Assembly (NCBI RefSeq): GCF_000002985.6
Contig: NC_003283.11
Coordinates: forward strand, 10,292,001-10,356,000
DNA length: 64,000 bases
From: Caenorhabditis elegans
Taxonomy: Eukaryota > Nematoda > Chromadorea > Rhabditida > Rhabditidae
Direction: 5' to 3'
The position numbers and the translations under genes were made by a program. A model generated the notes under the pieces. It did no database searches. It was not told the DNA's origin and saw only the letters and a program-made list of their open reading frames with translations. This document shows, piece by piece, positions 51,032 to 61,674 of the stretch. Each line of letters starts with the position of its first letter. The first letter of the stretch is position 1.

Positions 51032-53354
51032 ATGGCGTCTTCTGCCCCTCCAAGATTTTGTACCGACTACGCTAAACGAGTGGCAAAATGCCAAAAATGT
51101 AAAATGCAATTGGAAAAAGGGGTATTGTATTTTATTCTGACAGTAGAAATTTTTGAAAATCTGAATTTCAGGTTCTCAGAATGGGAAAGATCATGCCGAA
51201 CTTCTTCGTGGCTGCAAAAGATCCAAGCAAGCCACCACCAGATATGAAACAATATTTTCATACAAATTGCTTGTTCGAAATGCTTTTCAAAGCAAGACCA
51301 ACCACAAAAGTCATCGATGAAACCGACGAAATCGAAGGATTCGAGGATTTGAATGCCGAGGACCAGGATGAAATTAAGAAGTTAGTAGATGAACTAGCAG
51401 AAAAAAGAAGTAAAGATGGACCAGCTGAACCAAAGAAAACTCCAGCGAAGAAGAAAACTGAAGAGAAGGAGGAAAAAGGCGACGTTGAAGCAACACCATC
51501 AAGAAAGAGAAAAAATGAAGAAACATTAAAGAGTAAGCGACCAACGGAATTTAATGAAGAATCGGATTTCAATTCGTTCTATAAGGTTTGTGCAGAAATC
51601 TTGGATGTTGTAATAATTTAGTTTATGTTTCAGTTCGTCAAGGTCTGTTCAGTTTTGAAGGAAATCTCAGTGAAATCGGAAAAATCTGCAGTAATAACCT
51701 CGCTTCTTCAGAAAAGTTCGTTTTACTTTTATTTTCGGTAATTCTACAAAGATCTATTGTGCCATGGTGTTCCAATACTTTATTGAAAATGAGTGTAAAA
51801 AAATTAATTTTGTAAAATCGCCGAAAATAATTGCCGCCTTTTGTTTTGTAATTATATGTAGTATTTATTCTTCCATTAATATTTTTCAGAAAACTTCGAT
51901 GGTGACTTGATGCTCTGGCTCACTTTCCTCATTCGTGAATCTGATCAAAGAAGCTACAATATCACCGACGAAAAGCTCATCCAATATTTTGCAAAGGTTT
52001 TGAATATATAATTTTTCACATATCTTTATTAAAAAATTTCAGATCCTCGACATGGGAGAATCGAAAATTCAAAAGTACGTCACAAAAAGTAACGACATTG
52101 CATTGTCGATTTCACATGCACACGAGAAGAAAGTAACAAATGAGAAAGGAAAATGGAGTCTCCAAAAACTTGACCGTTATCTCGAAAAGCTTTCTAAAAT
52201 TGAAGATGATGATGCTATTTTGAGCCATTTGAAGTTTGCTGCGAAACGAATGCGTCACGATGAACTGGATATTCTCATTCGATTGATTCGCAAAGAGTTG
52301 GATACGGATGCAGATGCTTCAATTATTCTCAAAGGAGTTCATCCGAAAGCTCCAGAAATTTTCCAATCAAATGGATTGGACAGCGTTATTGAAAAGTGAG
52401 AATTTTAAAAGGTTCTGATAATCTTAATATTTTCGTATTTACAGATATTACAACAACGATTTCGAAAAATCGGCTCAACAGAAGACTAGCAGCTCGAAGA
52501 ACAAGGTTGCAGAGCCAAGTTTCAAAAAATCGAAAAGACAAGAAGAGTCTGATGATGAGGAGAGGTAATTGTATATCTTATGCTTGTAATGTTTATATTT
52601 CTGACTTAATAAATATGTAGTTGCTGAAGCTTGTTGATCCATTCTTATTCCTTTCCAGCGATGTCGAAATGTCCAATTCGGAATCCGAAGGAGATCAAGA
52701 TTCAGATAGTGGATCGGACAATGAAGAAGAAATCAGCGGATCTGATTCTGACGACGTGTCGGAAATTTCATCAGATGATGAAGAGGAATCGTCTTTCAAA
52801 GAGAATTCTCCGAAAAAAGTAGCCAGAGGCACTAGAACTCGTCCACGTGGAAACGATGGAAACATCATTCAAAAAGAAGAGTGTCCACCAGATATGGAAG
52901 CTTGTCGGTAAGAACAAGGAAAATACTCTTGTGGGATTATTCGCAAATTAAAAAAATATCTGGAAAAGTTGCTCTGAAAAGGGCTGGCAATGGGTCGACA
53001 CGCCTATTTTACAGCAGCTCCGCCAACAATCGGGTCATCATTTTGAAATTGAAAATAAAATAAGTGTTGCCCCCTAACTAAAATTTACATTCGGGGTCGA
53101 CGATTTGTTCAACGGGGTCGCTACAATTAATGCTTAAAGTTGGAGTGTGTCGACCCATTGCGACCCATTGCCACCCCTAGCTCTGAAAACAATTAAAACT
53201 TCGTATTTCAATTGTTTCAGCAAAGTCAAACTGCTCATCTGGTTTCTAATAGTACTATTCTAACACAGTGAATCCTAAAATTTTCAGCTACGGAGAAAAG
53301 TGCTATCGCAAAAACAAGGACCATCTTGATTCATTCTGGCATCCAGCTCATTGA
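51032..53354 (+). CDS. PARP-type zinc finger + LIG3-like DNA-binding region + PBZ finger, no ligase core
   Basis: Eight exons (51032-51121, 51172-51585, 51634-51715, 51890-51996, 52043-52395, 52445-52564, 52659-52907, 53288-53354) give 493 residues in frame. Residues 1-100 form a PARP-type zinc finger of the kind that reads DNA nicks: Cys pair in KCQKC and His/Cys in FHTNC, with the MPNFF core. After an acidic/lysine-rich linker, residues 165-350 (FNSFYKFVKVCSVLKEI ... LDRYLEKLSKI ... DELDILIRLIRKELD) resemble the helical DNA-binding domain of DNA ligase III. A long Asp/Glu/Ser tract follows. The last 24 residues (CRYGEKCYRKNKDHLDSFW, then HP) are a poly-ADP-ribose-binding PBZ finger as in APLF. 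The KxDG nucleotidyltransferase core and OB domain of ligases are absent. Likely nuclear, strand-break response; family assignment is by resemblance. Confidence 0.85.
52971..53189. mobile_element. MITE with long target duplication in an intron
   Basis: A 199-bp insertion (52981-53179) in intron 7 of the preceding gene. The direct repeat GCTCTGAAAA flanks it at 52971-52980 and 53180-53189. Inverted ends are GGGCTGGCAATGGGTCGACAC and, reversed, GGGGTGGCAATGGGTCG...; the right end carries an extra CGACCCATTG unit. A 9-10 bp duplication suggests a Mutator-like or similar transposase. Non-coding. Confidence 0.7.
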
Positions 53355-53469
53355 TCATATCCATTAGTTCAGACGTTCTCAATATTCTCACATTTTCAAC
53401 TGATTTCGCGATTATCCTGACATTATTTCACTTTGTGTGGAATCAAATTGTATTATGTTTTTTTTGCAA

Positions 53470-53475
53470 AATAAA
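53470..53475 (+). terminator. Polyadenylation signal
   Basis: AATAAA about 115 bases after the stop at 53354, following a T-rich run. Confidence 0.5.
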
Positions 53476-54771
53476 TGTTTTTCCTTGATATCAATATTCA
53501 ATACATTTCAGATTAAGCTTGGACATAATTTTAATTTATGCTCTGAGAAGTTATGGTGGGATTGAACTTTTACAATTTTAACTTTCACTCTTTGAAAGTA
53601 GGTCTGTAAACTTAGCTACAGTATTAAAAAATAAAAATCCGTGTGCGCAACAGTTTCACATTTCTGACGGAAATATTTCTATAATTTTTACTCTCTTAAT
53701 ATTTTAAACTTCTTTTATAATTTTTCAGTAAATGACCAGCACACCTCAAGATTTTGTGTTTTCAACAACAAGCGAATTGCAGCAAAATTCGTAAATCTTT
53801 CTCACGACTCTTTTATTTTTATCACAATCCCCATAATTCTGTGTAACTATAGCAATTTCAAGTTTGACATTTCTAACAAAATGTGAAATTTCAAAAACTG
53901 AGTTTGTTTTTCTGGATTCAGAATGTGGGAATATTTCGAAATCAGAATTCGTTTGTTTCACTGTGATTACGTAAATTCAAAAACAATTGGCAAAACAATA
54001 CCTTGAGAATTATGAAGAGGAACTAGAATAACTGAAATTGAAAATGAATTTCTGAAAACTACTTTTTTTGGCTGTTTTGTTTTTGTGGAAAAAATTAATT
54101 CTAAAAAATGCAATCCTGTTAATCAAAGGATTAAACAGGTTTCGAGATTTTATTTATCATTTTCAAAAAGTATATAAACAAAGTATTTAATACAAATTTC
54201 TTATAAAACTAGATTAATTCAATTTGATTTTGAAATTCCAGATTAACTTGATTCCACGGATATGGAAAATGAAACCTTGTATCTATTAACCTATGAACTT
54301 CGATTTCAAATCTGTTGTCAAGTTTCTTCCTGTCTCCGGAAGTTTTCGAGTTTCGGAGAACTTTGGTTCTCCATTCAAATTGCAAAATTATTGAATTTTT
54401 CAATACTAAAATCTTTAGAAAATTATACTGAAAAACGGCCATGTTTCTTTTTCTTAGAGACCTGTGATAAAATAAATTTAGGAAAGAAGAACAACAATCT
54501 GAATCTGAAATAGAAAACATTCTCTGTGGTTACAATAATTCAATAGAAATGAAATATTAATTTGAGTTTCCTTTCCAACCGATTTTTAAACGGTTGTTTG
54601 TCGACAACTTCACTTCCTTTTTCCTGGGATTGACAATAAATTAAAGCACAACAAGTATTCACTTTATTGGAGGGAAATGGACAAAACGGAATGAATCACA
54701 AAATGGAGAATATATGATGTTAAATGGAATTTTGAAAACTTCTGGCGTACGTTGACTCGTGATTTCTGCGT
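53476..54771. other. Intergenic between convergent genes
   Basis: About 1.3 kb, AT-rich. An 83-codon open frame at 54262-54513 has no recognisable domain and no splice context, so I do not call it. Confidence 0.45.
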
Positions 54772-57700
54772 CTACTTCTTTCTTCCGAATAAGATTCCCT
54801 TGAATTGTCCATTTGCAGTCCTCTCCTTCAAACTACGAATCTTCTGATCTATTGATCTCTGAAAATATCTAAATTTGTGACTTAAAATAAATCTACAACG
54901 AACCTTATCAGACAGAATTGGAACGAAGAATCGTTGATCCTCGACTTGGTAAGGGACAGCCGCTCCAGCTTCCTCTTCCCAATATTGGTTCTAAAATAAA
55001 AAATATTCATAAATATATTTTTCAAGGTTTCACTTCCTACTAAAAGCTCAATTTCCTCACTTTTCAAAAATATCACAAAATTTTTAAAATCAACACAAAG
55101 GGTTCTTTGATATTGTGATTTTGAATATTTGAAGTGTGATGAAATAAATGTGCCAGAGAATTTATCATTTTGTGGTTTATGAGCAGTCCAGTTCATTGTT
55201 TGATGTTAATCAAATAGATCATAATGGTCTTATATCATACATCGTTTTATTTTTTTTAGAAGAGTTTCGCATTTCAAGAAATGTAAATTATACGCTATAA
55301 GGTATTGTGTTTCCCAAACTAAAACTCAAACTAAATCGTCTCAAAGTTGAATTTAATTTAGATTTCACTGAAAAGAAATACTTCAACCGAGAACTTTCAA
55401 GTAGGCAAAATGATCAAGATGTAGGTTAGTAGACCTAAATTCTTCTGTGATCGTCCCGGTTACACTGCTTTCTAGAAGACGCTAAACCTAATTTTTTGTA
55501 ACCCTGGATGCAGATTTTAGTATAATGGAAAAAATCCTCATCAGTTTCTCCAACGTCGTCAAAACTTACCACGCGTTTTACTCCGAGGTTTTATAATAAG
55601 GTGATTATTTTCTTACAGTTGTTTTTCCTGACGATATTTGTTAAATTTTAATCTTAAACCCATGGATCAACTTTACTAAATGATCATAGATGATCAGAAC
55701 ATATCAAAAACATAAAGTTATAATGATATATAATTTAGAAGACTACACAATACGATTCCCACGTCATTTTCTATAGAATTCTTCAAGACTCCCAGAACAA
55801 CAGAAAATTATACGGAATTTGGTATAACTCAAATAGACTTCTTAAAACTATGCAAAACTTAGCTCAAAATAGCTAGAATGGCTTCACGGCTCAAATGTAT
55901 ATATTTTTGAGAATTTGAAGTACCTTCCGAAAAGAACTAGCACATTAACAGGCTTCATGGCATCACATACGTTGAATCATAAAAGTTTAAGACCTACTTC
56001 CCACGATACAAATTAAAGTTTCTTGGAAATTCTCACTACGTCTGAAATCGTGGGTGGAAAGTTGGTGAGAAGCGGAAGTGAAAAATGAAAAGAAAGTTAT
56101 TAAAAATAATTGATTTTAAGGTTTATTTGTCTATTTTCAACATGCTACTGCTTTCGGACCAAACATCCGGCAACAGACACTTCCTAAACATAAAGGTCTT
56201 ATTTTGCACGTGATTCAACATGATATGTTTCCACTGTTTCTGATTTATTTTGGAAACAAATTCTGAAATATTTGACTCATAAGGTCATATTCGTGCAGTT
56301 TATGAAACCAAAAAGATTTTTCAGCTGTTTCTTGCAACTTGGGCACTTTTGTTAGATCAATGACGTGAATGATGTAGAAGTGAATACATCTCTTTTTTGG
56401 TTTTTAAATATTCTTAGAATAAGTCACACTATATGGTAATTTTCTAGAGGTTCTTTGTCTTCAACTTGAAATAATACTTCATTTTGATAAATGGTATTAG
56501 AATAAATTTCATAAAAGTTTTTTGCAAAGATATAATTTCGTTTTGAATTTGTGAAGAAACTCAGATCCCAGTATAATTTTACATTAATTGCTTTCTTCAT
56601 TAGGTTTATACTAGTTTGGTTGAAAAAGTTTATACTAGAAAAGGTTGAAAAATATGATTTTTTTTTTCAATGTGGAATATACAATTCTATAGGGTGATTT
56701 GAATACAACTAGAAGATTTATATATCTTCTTGGAATTTTTAAAGTCCTAGATTTTTTAAAAATAAAATATGACGTCATGAAAACATATTTAGGGGAAACT
56801 ACGATATAAAACTACTGTATTGCTAATTTAGTGACTAGGTTTTCTTTGAGTTAACTTCTAAGACGAGCTCATTGCTTTGCGTAGACGTCTATATTTTAAT
56901 TATTCTGTGGGAAAAGGAAGAAGCACATACATTAAGATTGGATTTTCCAGGTGAAATTCGTCATTACTCTCGAGCGACATTACTATTCAAAAAAGCTAGG
57001 CAAGAAAGCCGTTCAAATTTTTACGTATTCGTGTTATTACTCTCCAAACCCTCACAATTCTGAAAAATTCAGAAGCACATGAGCCAATTTAAATATGTTA
57101 ATCACTTTGACATAGAATCATCTGTCCCACTTCCCCGTAGGTAAATGAAATCACAATTAATATGCAGGTGAAAATGCTAACGATTTCCATGCAAACTACA
57201 ACCACGTCAATTGAAGATCGAAGTTCCATTTTGAAATGAAACTAAATGCGACTACAATGATAGAAAAGGATTAGAAATTTTGGAGAAAAAATATGATAAT
57301 TCTTTAGAAATCCTTGATTGGAATTATTGTCATGCAATATAAATCACAGGTTATGTGACTTTTGATAAATTGAAGATTTCATAATTCCAGGAATACATCT
57401 AAGAATCCAAAAATCATTTACTATATAAAAAGCGCTTATTCTGTGTGTCCATATTTTGTAGTCAATGTAGTCTTTGTAGTCTGTGAAGTTTTGGCTTCTG
57501 TGGGGATAGTGAGTTGGGGTTAGTGTAGGGATATAGTCGGGGTACTGTAGTGGTACAATAGTGGTAAGGTAGGAATACTGTAGGGTTACGGTAGTTTCAG
57601 AAAAATAAGATTTCAGCCCCAGAAGTCGGGGGCCGCGCCGGAGGTGCGGTCCACGGCTGGTAGTATTAATAATTAAAAATGACAAATTATTTTGATTCTT

Positions 57701-58122
57701 CTTAATATTTTTCTTTCTCTAAATAATTGTCGTAAATAGTTTCGTAAGGATTTCATCATTTTAAAGGTACACGTGCATTCTTTCGGTGGTTCTCGACACG
57801 ATCTCCATAATTTTTTATCTACCGAAAGTTTATCAAGTTTTCCATTCAAGACTGAAGCATATGAATTTCTACATTCCAAATTGCACAAATGGCAAGAGTT
57901 ACCAAAAAATAACGCTTCCAATCAAAAACTTTTGGCTTCTAGAGATTTTTTCTTCAAAAGTAGTACTATATTCTGAGCTTTTTTGCAAAAACAAAGTTAA
58001 AATAAGTTTAGCTTTTTATAATTAAAGTTCTTCTCCATTCTTTTTTTAATGAATAAAACCTGTACCTGTGCAAAAACCGTAACGAGAATTGAGACGAAAA
58101 TGACAAAAAGCCGGCAATTCAT
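54772..58122 (-). CDS. Small secreted amidatable peptide precursor
   Basis: A 76-residue precursor in three phase-0 exons: 58066-58122 (19 codons), 54904-54990 (29) and 54772-54858 (28 plus stop). Exon 1 is a signal peptide, MNCRLFVIFVSILVTVFAQ. Exon 2 is an acidic spacer starting NQYWEEEAGAAVPYQ and ending LSDK. Exon 3 begins RSIDQK, so a dibasic KR site lies exactly at the exon junction, and ends KGILFGRKK. Gly followed by basic residues at the end is the classic signal for C-terminal amidation. Processing would therefore release one peptide of about 23 residues, SIDQ...FKGILF-amide. This is the layout of a neuropeptide or peptide-hormone precursor. I do not recognise the family. The 3 kb first intron and by-eye joins are the main uncertainty; exons 2 and 3 are the firmer pair. 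Confidence 0.65.
54991..58065 (-). other. Long first intron of the peptide gene
   Basis: About 3.1 kb separating the signal-peptide exon from the rest. It holds no clear extra exon. An 82-codon frame at 57673-57921 with a Cys-rich middle (SCREPPKECTCTF) is the only stretch with some coding look, but its splice sites do not fit. G-rich quasi-repeats and a GC-rich block lie at 57490-57662. Confidence 0.45.
57490..57662. repeat. G-rich quasi-repeats and GC-rich hairpin block
   Basis: 57490-57600 carries loose repeats of GTAGGG / ACTGTAG / GTAGTGG words on the plus strand. 57619-57662 is a GC-rich block with CAGCC / GGCTG at its ends, CCCCAGAAGTCGGGG inside and CCGC...GCGG, able to fold. It stands out sharply in AT-rich intron sequence. 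It may be a transposon end or a worn repeat; no class assigned. Confidence 0.4.
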
Positions 58123-58485
58123 TTTGTGTAGGAAGACCAAAGAAAGAGAATACTGGAAATTAATAATTATTTTGAAAACAGATCTGAAAATAAGACAGTA
58201 TCAATAAAGGCGACTAATGAAATTATTATTTACTCTCTAAAAGAACGAAAAGGGTTGTTTTCCCGACCTATTATGAGACTGACTGAGTCTCAACTGACGT
58301 GTTGTGCATTTTCTAAGCTCCAGTCTTGCTCTCTTGGCCCCGCCCTTCTCGAGATTTTGACGCCGCCCTCTCATTCTTAATACACGGCTTCGCGTAGTGT
58401 AGTGAACAGAGCACTTTCGAACATTACTCGCACTGAAGTTTATATGTGAAGTCAATTCTAAAACATTTACGCTGGATTATACAAG
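58123..58485. other. Promoter region of peptide gene
   Basis: Between the peptide gene start and the end of nol-56, both minus strand. 58290-58400 is comparatively GC-rich (GGCCCCGCCCTTCTCG, GACGCCGCCCTCTC), unlike the flanks. No gene seen. Confidence 0.45.
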
Positions 58486-58491
58486 TTTATT
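58486..58491 (-). terminator. Polyadenylation signal of nol-56
   Basis: AATAAA on the minus strand about 130 bases after the nol-56 stop at 58618. Confidence 0.5.
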
Positions 58492-58617
58492 CATTAAGAA
58501 GAAAACAGAGTAACAACAAGATGTAGGGGTCCAACAGTCAACAAAAACAAAATAGTTCAACATGGGGGAGTTACATTCATAAAACAAAAAAGATCAGTGG
58601 TGTAGTGATGATGAAGA

Positions 58618-60967
58618 TTACTCGTCTCCAGCCTTGCTCTTCTTCTTCTTCTTTGGCTTTGGAGCATCCTCGTCAACCTCAGCTTCAGCAGTTGCAGTGA
58701 CAGACTCTTCAGCAAGACGCTTGGCTTTCTTGGCAGCCTTCTTCTTCTTTTTGATGACCTGAAATACAATTTTTAATTGATTGTTTCCTTAAAAGATAGA
58801 TCATGAGTTTAAAATGAGAGAAACCCAGCTAAAAATTCTTCAATGGATAATTATATCGCATGCAAGCTAAACGGCCGAATTAAAACAATTTGCCCGCATT
58901 AAATACATGCTAAATAGGAAATTTGCGCAAAACTGTACCTTCTCCTTAACCTCAACGGCAGCTTCCTCGGCCTCCTTCATGACGTCAATGTTTTTCTTTG
59001 GAACAGTTCCGGAGGTGAAATACTCAAGTCTATCCTCAACCTGTTGGCGAAGGAATTCTCCATATGTCGAAACTGGAGTCTCGGAGAAGCAATCCACACG
59101 AGCAGCAATGGAGCACTTGTTAGCAAGATATCTGGACACACGACCCTTGTTCTTGGTTCCAGCTTTTCCAATGAAGCTGGAGTGGAAGAGAAGTCCATAC
59201 TTTGGAGTGTTGGCTGAAAATGTACCAATTTCAGAAAAATCATAGACTCGAATATGACCGAGTGCAGCGAATAAAATCTTCAATAGAAAATAATTTTGCA
59301 TGCAAGCTAAACGGCTGAACTAAAATCATCCACCCGCATTAAATACATGCCATCAATTAATGATACATTTTTCATGACTTACATCTGGTCTTCAAGGCAC
59401 GGAAAAGAGCCTTCTCTGCTCCGAGGATTTGGACAGTGGACGCTGGATACTTGGCCAAGTTGGTCAGCGAACCAGCATGCGAGATCAAGCGAGCACCAAC
59501 TTGTTCTCCGATAAGAGCACTGAGAGAAGGAGCACAGTGGTCCATACGATCTTTAATGTACTCGTGAAGTTGTTGTCTATACTCCATGAGAGAAGAGACA
59601 CGAGCGGCGAATCTCTTGATGTTCTCAAGATCGAGATCGGAAATATCCATTCCCATTGATGTTCTGGCCGCTTCGATGATCTGAGCGGTTTTCTCGGAAT
59701 CATTGTCAAGAATTTCTGAAAAAGGAAAGAATATTTGTGGGACACACAAAGTGACCGAAAACATCAAAACATTCTCGGTGTCTGGTTGTCTCTATGCTTT
59801 ACCTCTCATTTTACTAGTGAACTTAACAAAATGCTAGTCCCCCGGCTTATAAGAGAGGTTACCCAAAATCTACATTTTGAACTATAATACTTACCAAGAA
59901 TCTCATTCTCGAGGTTCTCATTTTCAGCCATCTTGTTTCTGTCCAAGATAGCGACAGCAAGGCGAGAGTACTTGTATTGATCTGGAGCCAGACGGAAGAG
60001 CTCTGGATAATGGTAAGAGTACCATTCACGGATTCTCATTCCAAAAAGATTGATATCCTTGTCCAACTGATCGAGAAGGGCAATCGATTGAATAACCATG
60101 TTGTCCACACGATGCACATCGAATTTGACCTATCAAAAAACATTTAGAGAAAAAAGCGCGATCGAGGTACGCACCTTCGAACGAGAGTAACTATGACCGA
60201 GAGAAAGCTGAGCTTTCGATAAGGAGTGATGTGGGAGATTTTTGGCCAAACGCTCGAAATGAACACGAGTACCACGCAGAATCTAAACTCAAAATATGTG
60301 TTTTCGTCATCGGTAACAGATTCAGGTAAACTCCAAAGAGTTTATTGTGAATCTTCACGTTACCTCGGTGATAACACCTCCGAAGACAAGCTTCAGATCT
60401 GGGAACGCTTCAGTAAGCGAACCCGCAAGCTTCGAGTCATTGATTCCAAGCACAACGTGTTTTTTCTTTTTTGGAAGCGACTTTTGAAGAAAATTAGTGA
60501 GATCAGGGTGGGCGAGACCTAATAATTAAAATAATTACTCCCCATCAAAACTTATCGGTCTTTGTTACCTTCAGAGATGGAGTTGCAGTTTTCCAATGCA
60601 GCTTCGGTGTTTTTGAACGGATCAAACGAAGCAAGCTCAACGATTTGCGAGAACTTGTATCCATCAGCATGAGCGGCATCGACCTGAAAATGCGTTAATT
60701 TAAGCACTAAACTGTGGGACATACGAAGTGACCGAATATATCACAACATAATCGGTGTCTGGATGTCTCTATAATTTTCCTCGCGTTTTACTAGTGAACT
60801 CAGCAAAGGCTAGTCCCCCGGCTTATAAGCGAGGATATTTTAAAAATACTTTTTTCGAGCGAACGTACCTCTTGGAGGATAAGACCAGCATCATCAAACT
60901 CCTTAATCTTCATGAGAGCGTATCCAGCTGCATGCTCATAGAGCACGAAGTGGGGAACTTCCGACAT
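58618..60967 (-). CDS. nol-56: NOP56-type box C/D snoRNP core protein
   Basis: A core protein of the box C/D snoRNP, which guides 2'-O-methylation of rRNA in the nucleolus. Seven exons; the first is 60869-60967 ([20 protein letters not shown]), the stop is at 58618. Parts in order: NOP5NT domain with [23 protein letters not shown] region ([20 protein letters not shown], then the coiled coil with [18 protein letters not shown]); the Nop RNA-binding domain ([72 protein letters not shown]); and a Lys-rich KKKKK tail. YGLLFHSSF and the tail distinguish it from NOP58. Four long introns each hold a candidate snoRNA, while two introns of under 60 bases hold none. The symbol is from recall. Confidence 0.92.
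58779..58910 (-). ncRNA. Candidate intronic H/ACA snoRNA, pair 2 copy b
   Basis: Lies in the last nol-56 intron, sense to the host. About 132 nt. The first hairpin is closed by GCATG/CATGC with CGGGC / CGGCCG inside. A hinge GATATAATTA contains ATATAA (ANANNA). A second hairpin follows, and ACA three bases before the proposed 3' end. Its first hairpin is nearly identical to that of the copy in the preceding intron (CCGTTTAGCTTGCATGC). The second hairpin is weakly supported. Confidence 0.45.
59218..59350 (-). ncRNA. Candidate intronic H/ACA snoRNA, pair 2 copy a
   Basis: In the fifth nol-56 intron, sense to the host, about 133 nt. The first hairpin has the same GCATG/CATGC closing stem and TTTAGCTTGCATGC side as its partner. 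The hinge is AAATTA, the second hairpin has ACTCG/CGAGT, and the ACA box lies three bases from the proposed 3' end. That end is only about four bases from the 3' splice site, which is unusually close and lowers confidence. Confidence 0.45.
59733..59860 (-). ncRNA. Candidate intronic H/ACA snoRNA, pair 1 copy b
   Basis: In the fourth nol-56 intron, sense to the host, about 128 nt. Hairpin 1 is closed by ACCTCTC/GAGAGGT, the hinge is AAAGCA (ANANNA), hairpin 2 has ACACCGA/TTCGGT inside GACA/TGTC, and the RNA ends CCCACAAAT with ACA three bases from the end. Loops match the copy in intron 1, for example AAGCCGGGGGACTAG and TTCACTAGTAAAA. Confidence 0.65.
60710..60836 (-). ncRNA. Candidate intronic H/ACA snoRNA, pair 1 copy a
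   Basis: In the first nol-56 intron, sense to the host, about 127 nt. Hairpin 1 is closed by CCTCGC/GCGAGG; the sister copy has CCTCTC/GAGAGG at the same place, a compensatory change. Hinge AAATTA. Hairpin 2 is closed by GACAT/ATGTC with ACCGA/TCGGT above. ACA lies three bases from the end (CCCACAGTT). Internal loops, the places where target RNA would pair, are conserved between the two copies. Confidence 0.7.
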
Positions 60968-61674
60968 GGTGTAAGAACCTGAAAAATCATTTATTCAAGA
61001 AAACCAAAAAGGGTGCAAAAACTGTGAGACTTTAAGTAAAGAAGAATTGATAGAACATTAATGTAATTGTTTATAAATACATCTTTCCTTATCATTCCAG
61101 TAATAAATAAATAAATAAAAACCGAAATTGGATCGATAAGTATCAAAAATAGGCCGGAGAAAAAATAAGGACGAATCAAAAAGACGACGGCGTACCTCTT
61201 TCGCTGCGAGACCTATTCGCAAAAGAGTGTGTGCCTTTACTACTCGTGAACTCCACTCGGACAAAATAATGGCAGTGGAGAAAATTACGCCAGTAAAACG
61301 TTTTATTAGAAATTTCTATAGAAATGAAAAAAGACGAACGAAATATTATCGGGAAAAATCGAAATTTTTCTAGCCGTTCACCAGAATCGATGTGCTTAGA
61401 ATTTATTTTCAGAATGTAAATAAATCCAGATCAAGAAAACATGACGTGGAGGTTTTTGAATGAACGAATATACTGAAGCACGTATTTAAAAATTATTTAA
61501 CACGAAGTTGGGCGCAGACGTTCGAAAATGAATTATTGAATAAGGGCATTTTGTAAAATCGGAATTAAAAAAATAATGGTGATCATGAATTGAATAATTT
61601 ATTGAATAGACTGAATACAAATGTTTCAACAAACAACAATAAAGAGAAAAAACTACGGAGACGACTTCAAATAA
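60968..61674. other. Intergenic between SLU7 and nol-56
   Basis: About 0.7 kb, both neighbours on the minus strand. It holds the nol-56 promoter and leader (pyrimidine- and CTC-rich around 61190-61265 on the minus strand). No additional gene seen. Confidence 0.5.

Noticed and set aside
54262-54513. 83-codon plus-strand frame MENETLYLLTYELRFQI...
   Set aside because: No signal, domain, splice context or promoter; its AT-rich codon use is what random sequence here would give.
57673-57921. 82-codon minus-strand frame with SCREPPKECTCTF in the peptide-gene intron
   Set aside because: It has some coding look and cysteines, but no acceptor or donor fits the phases of the flanking exons and no homologous family is evident.
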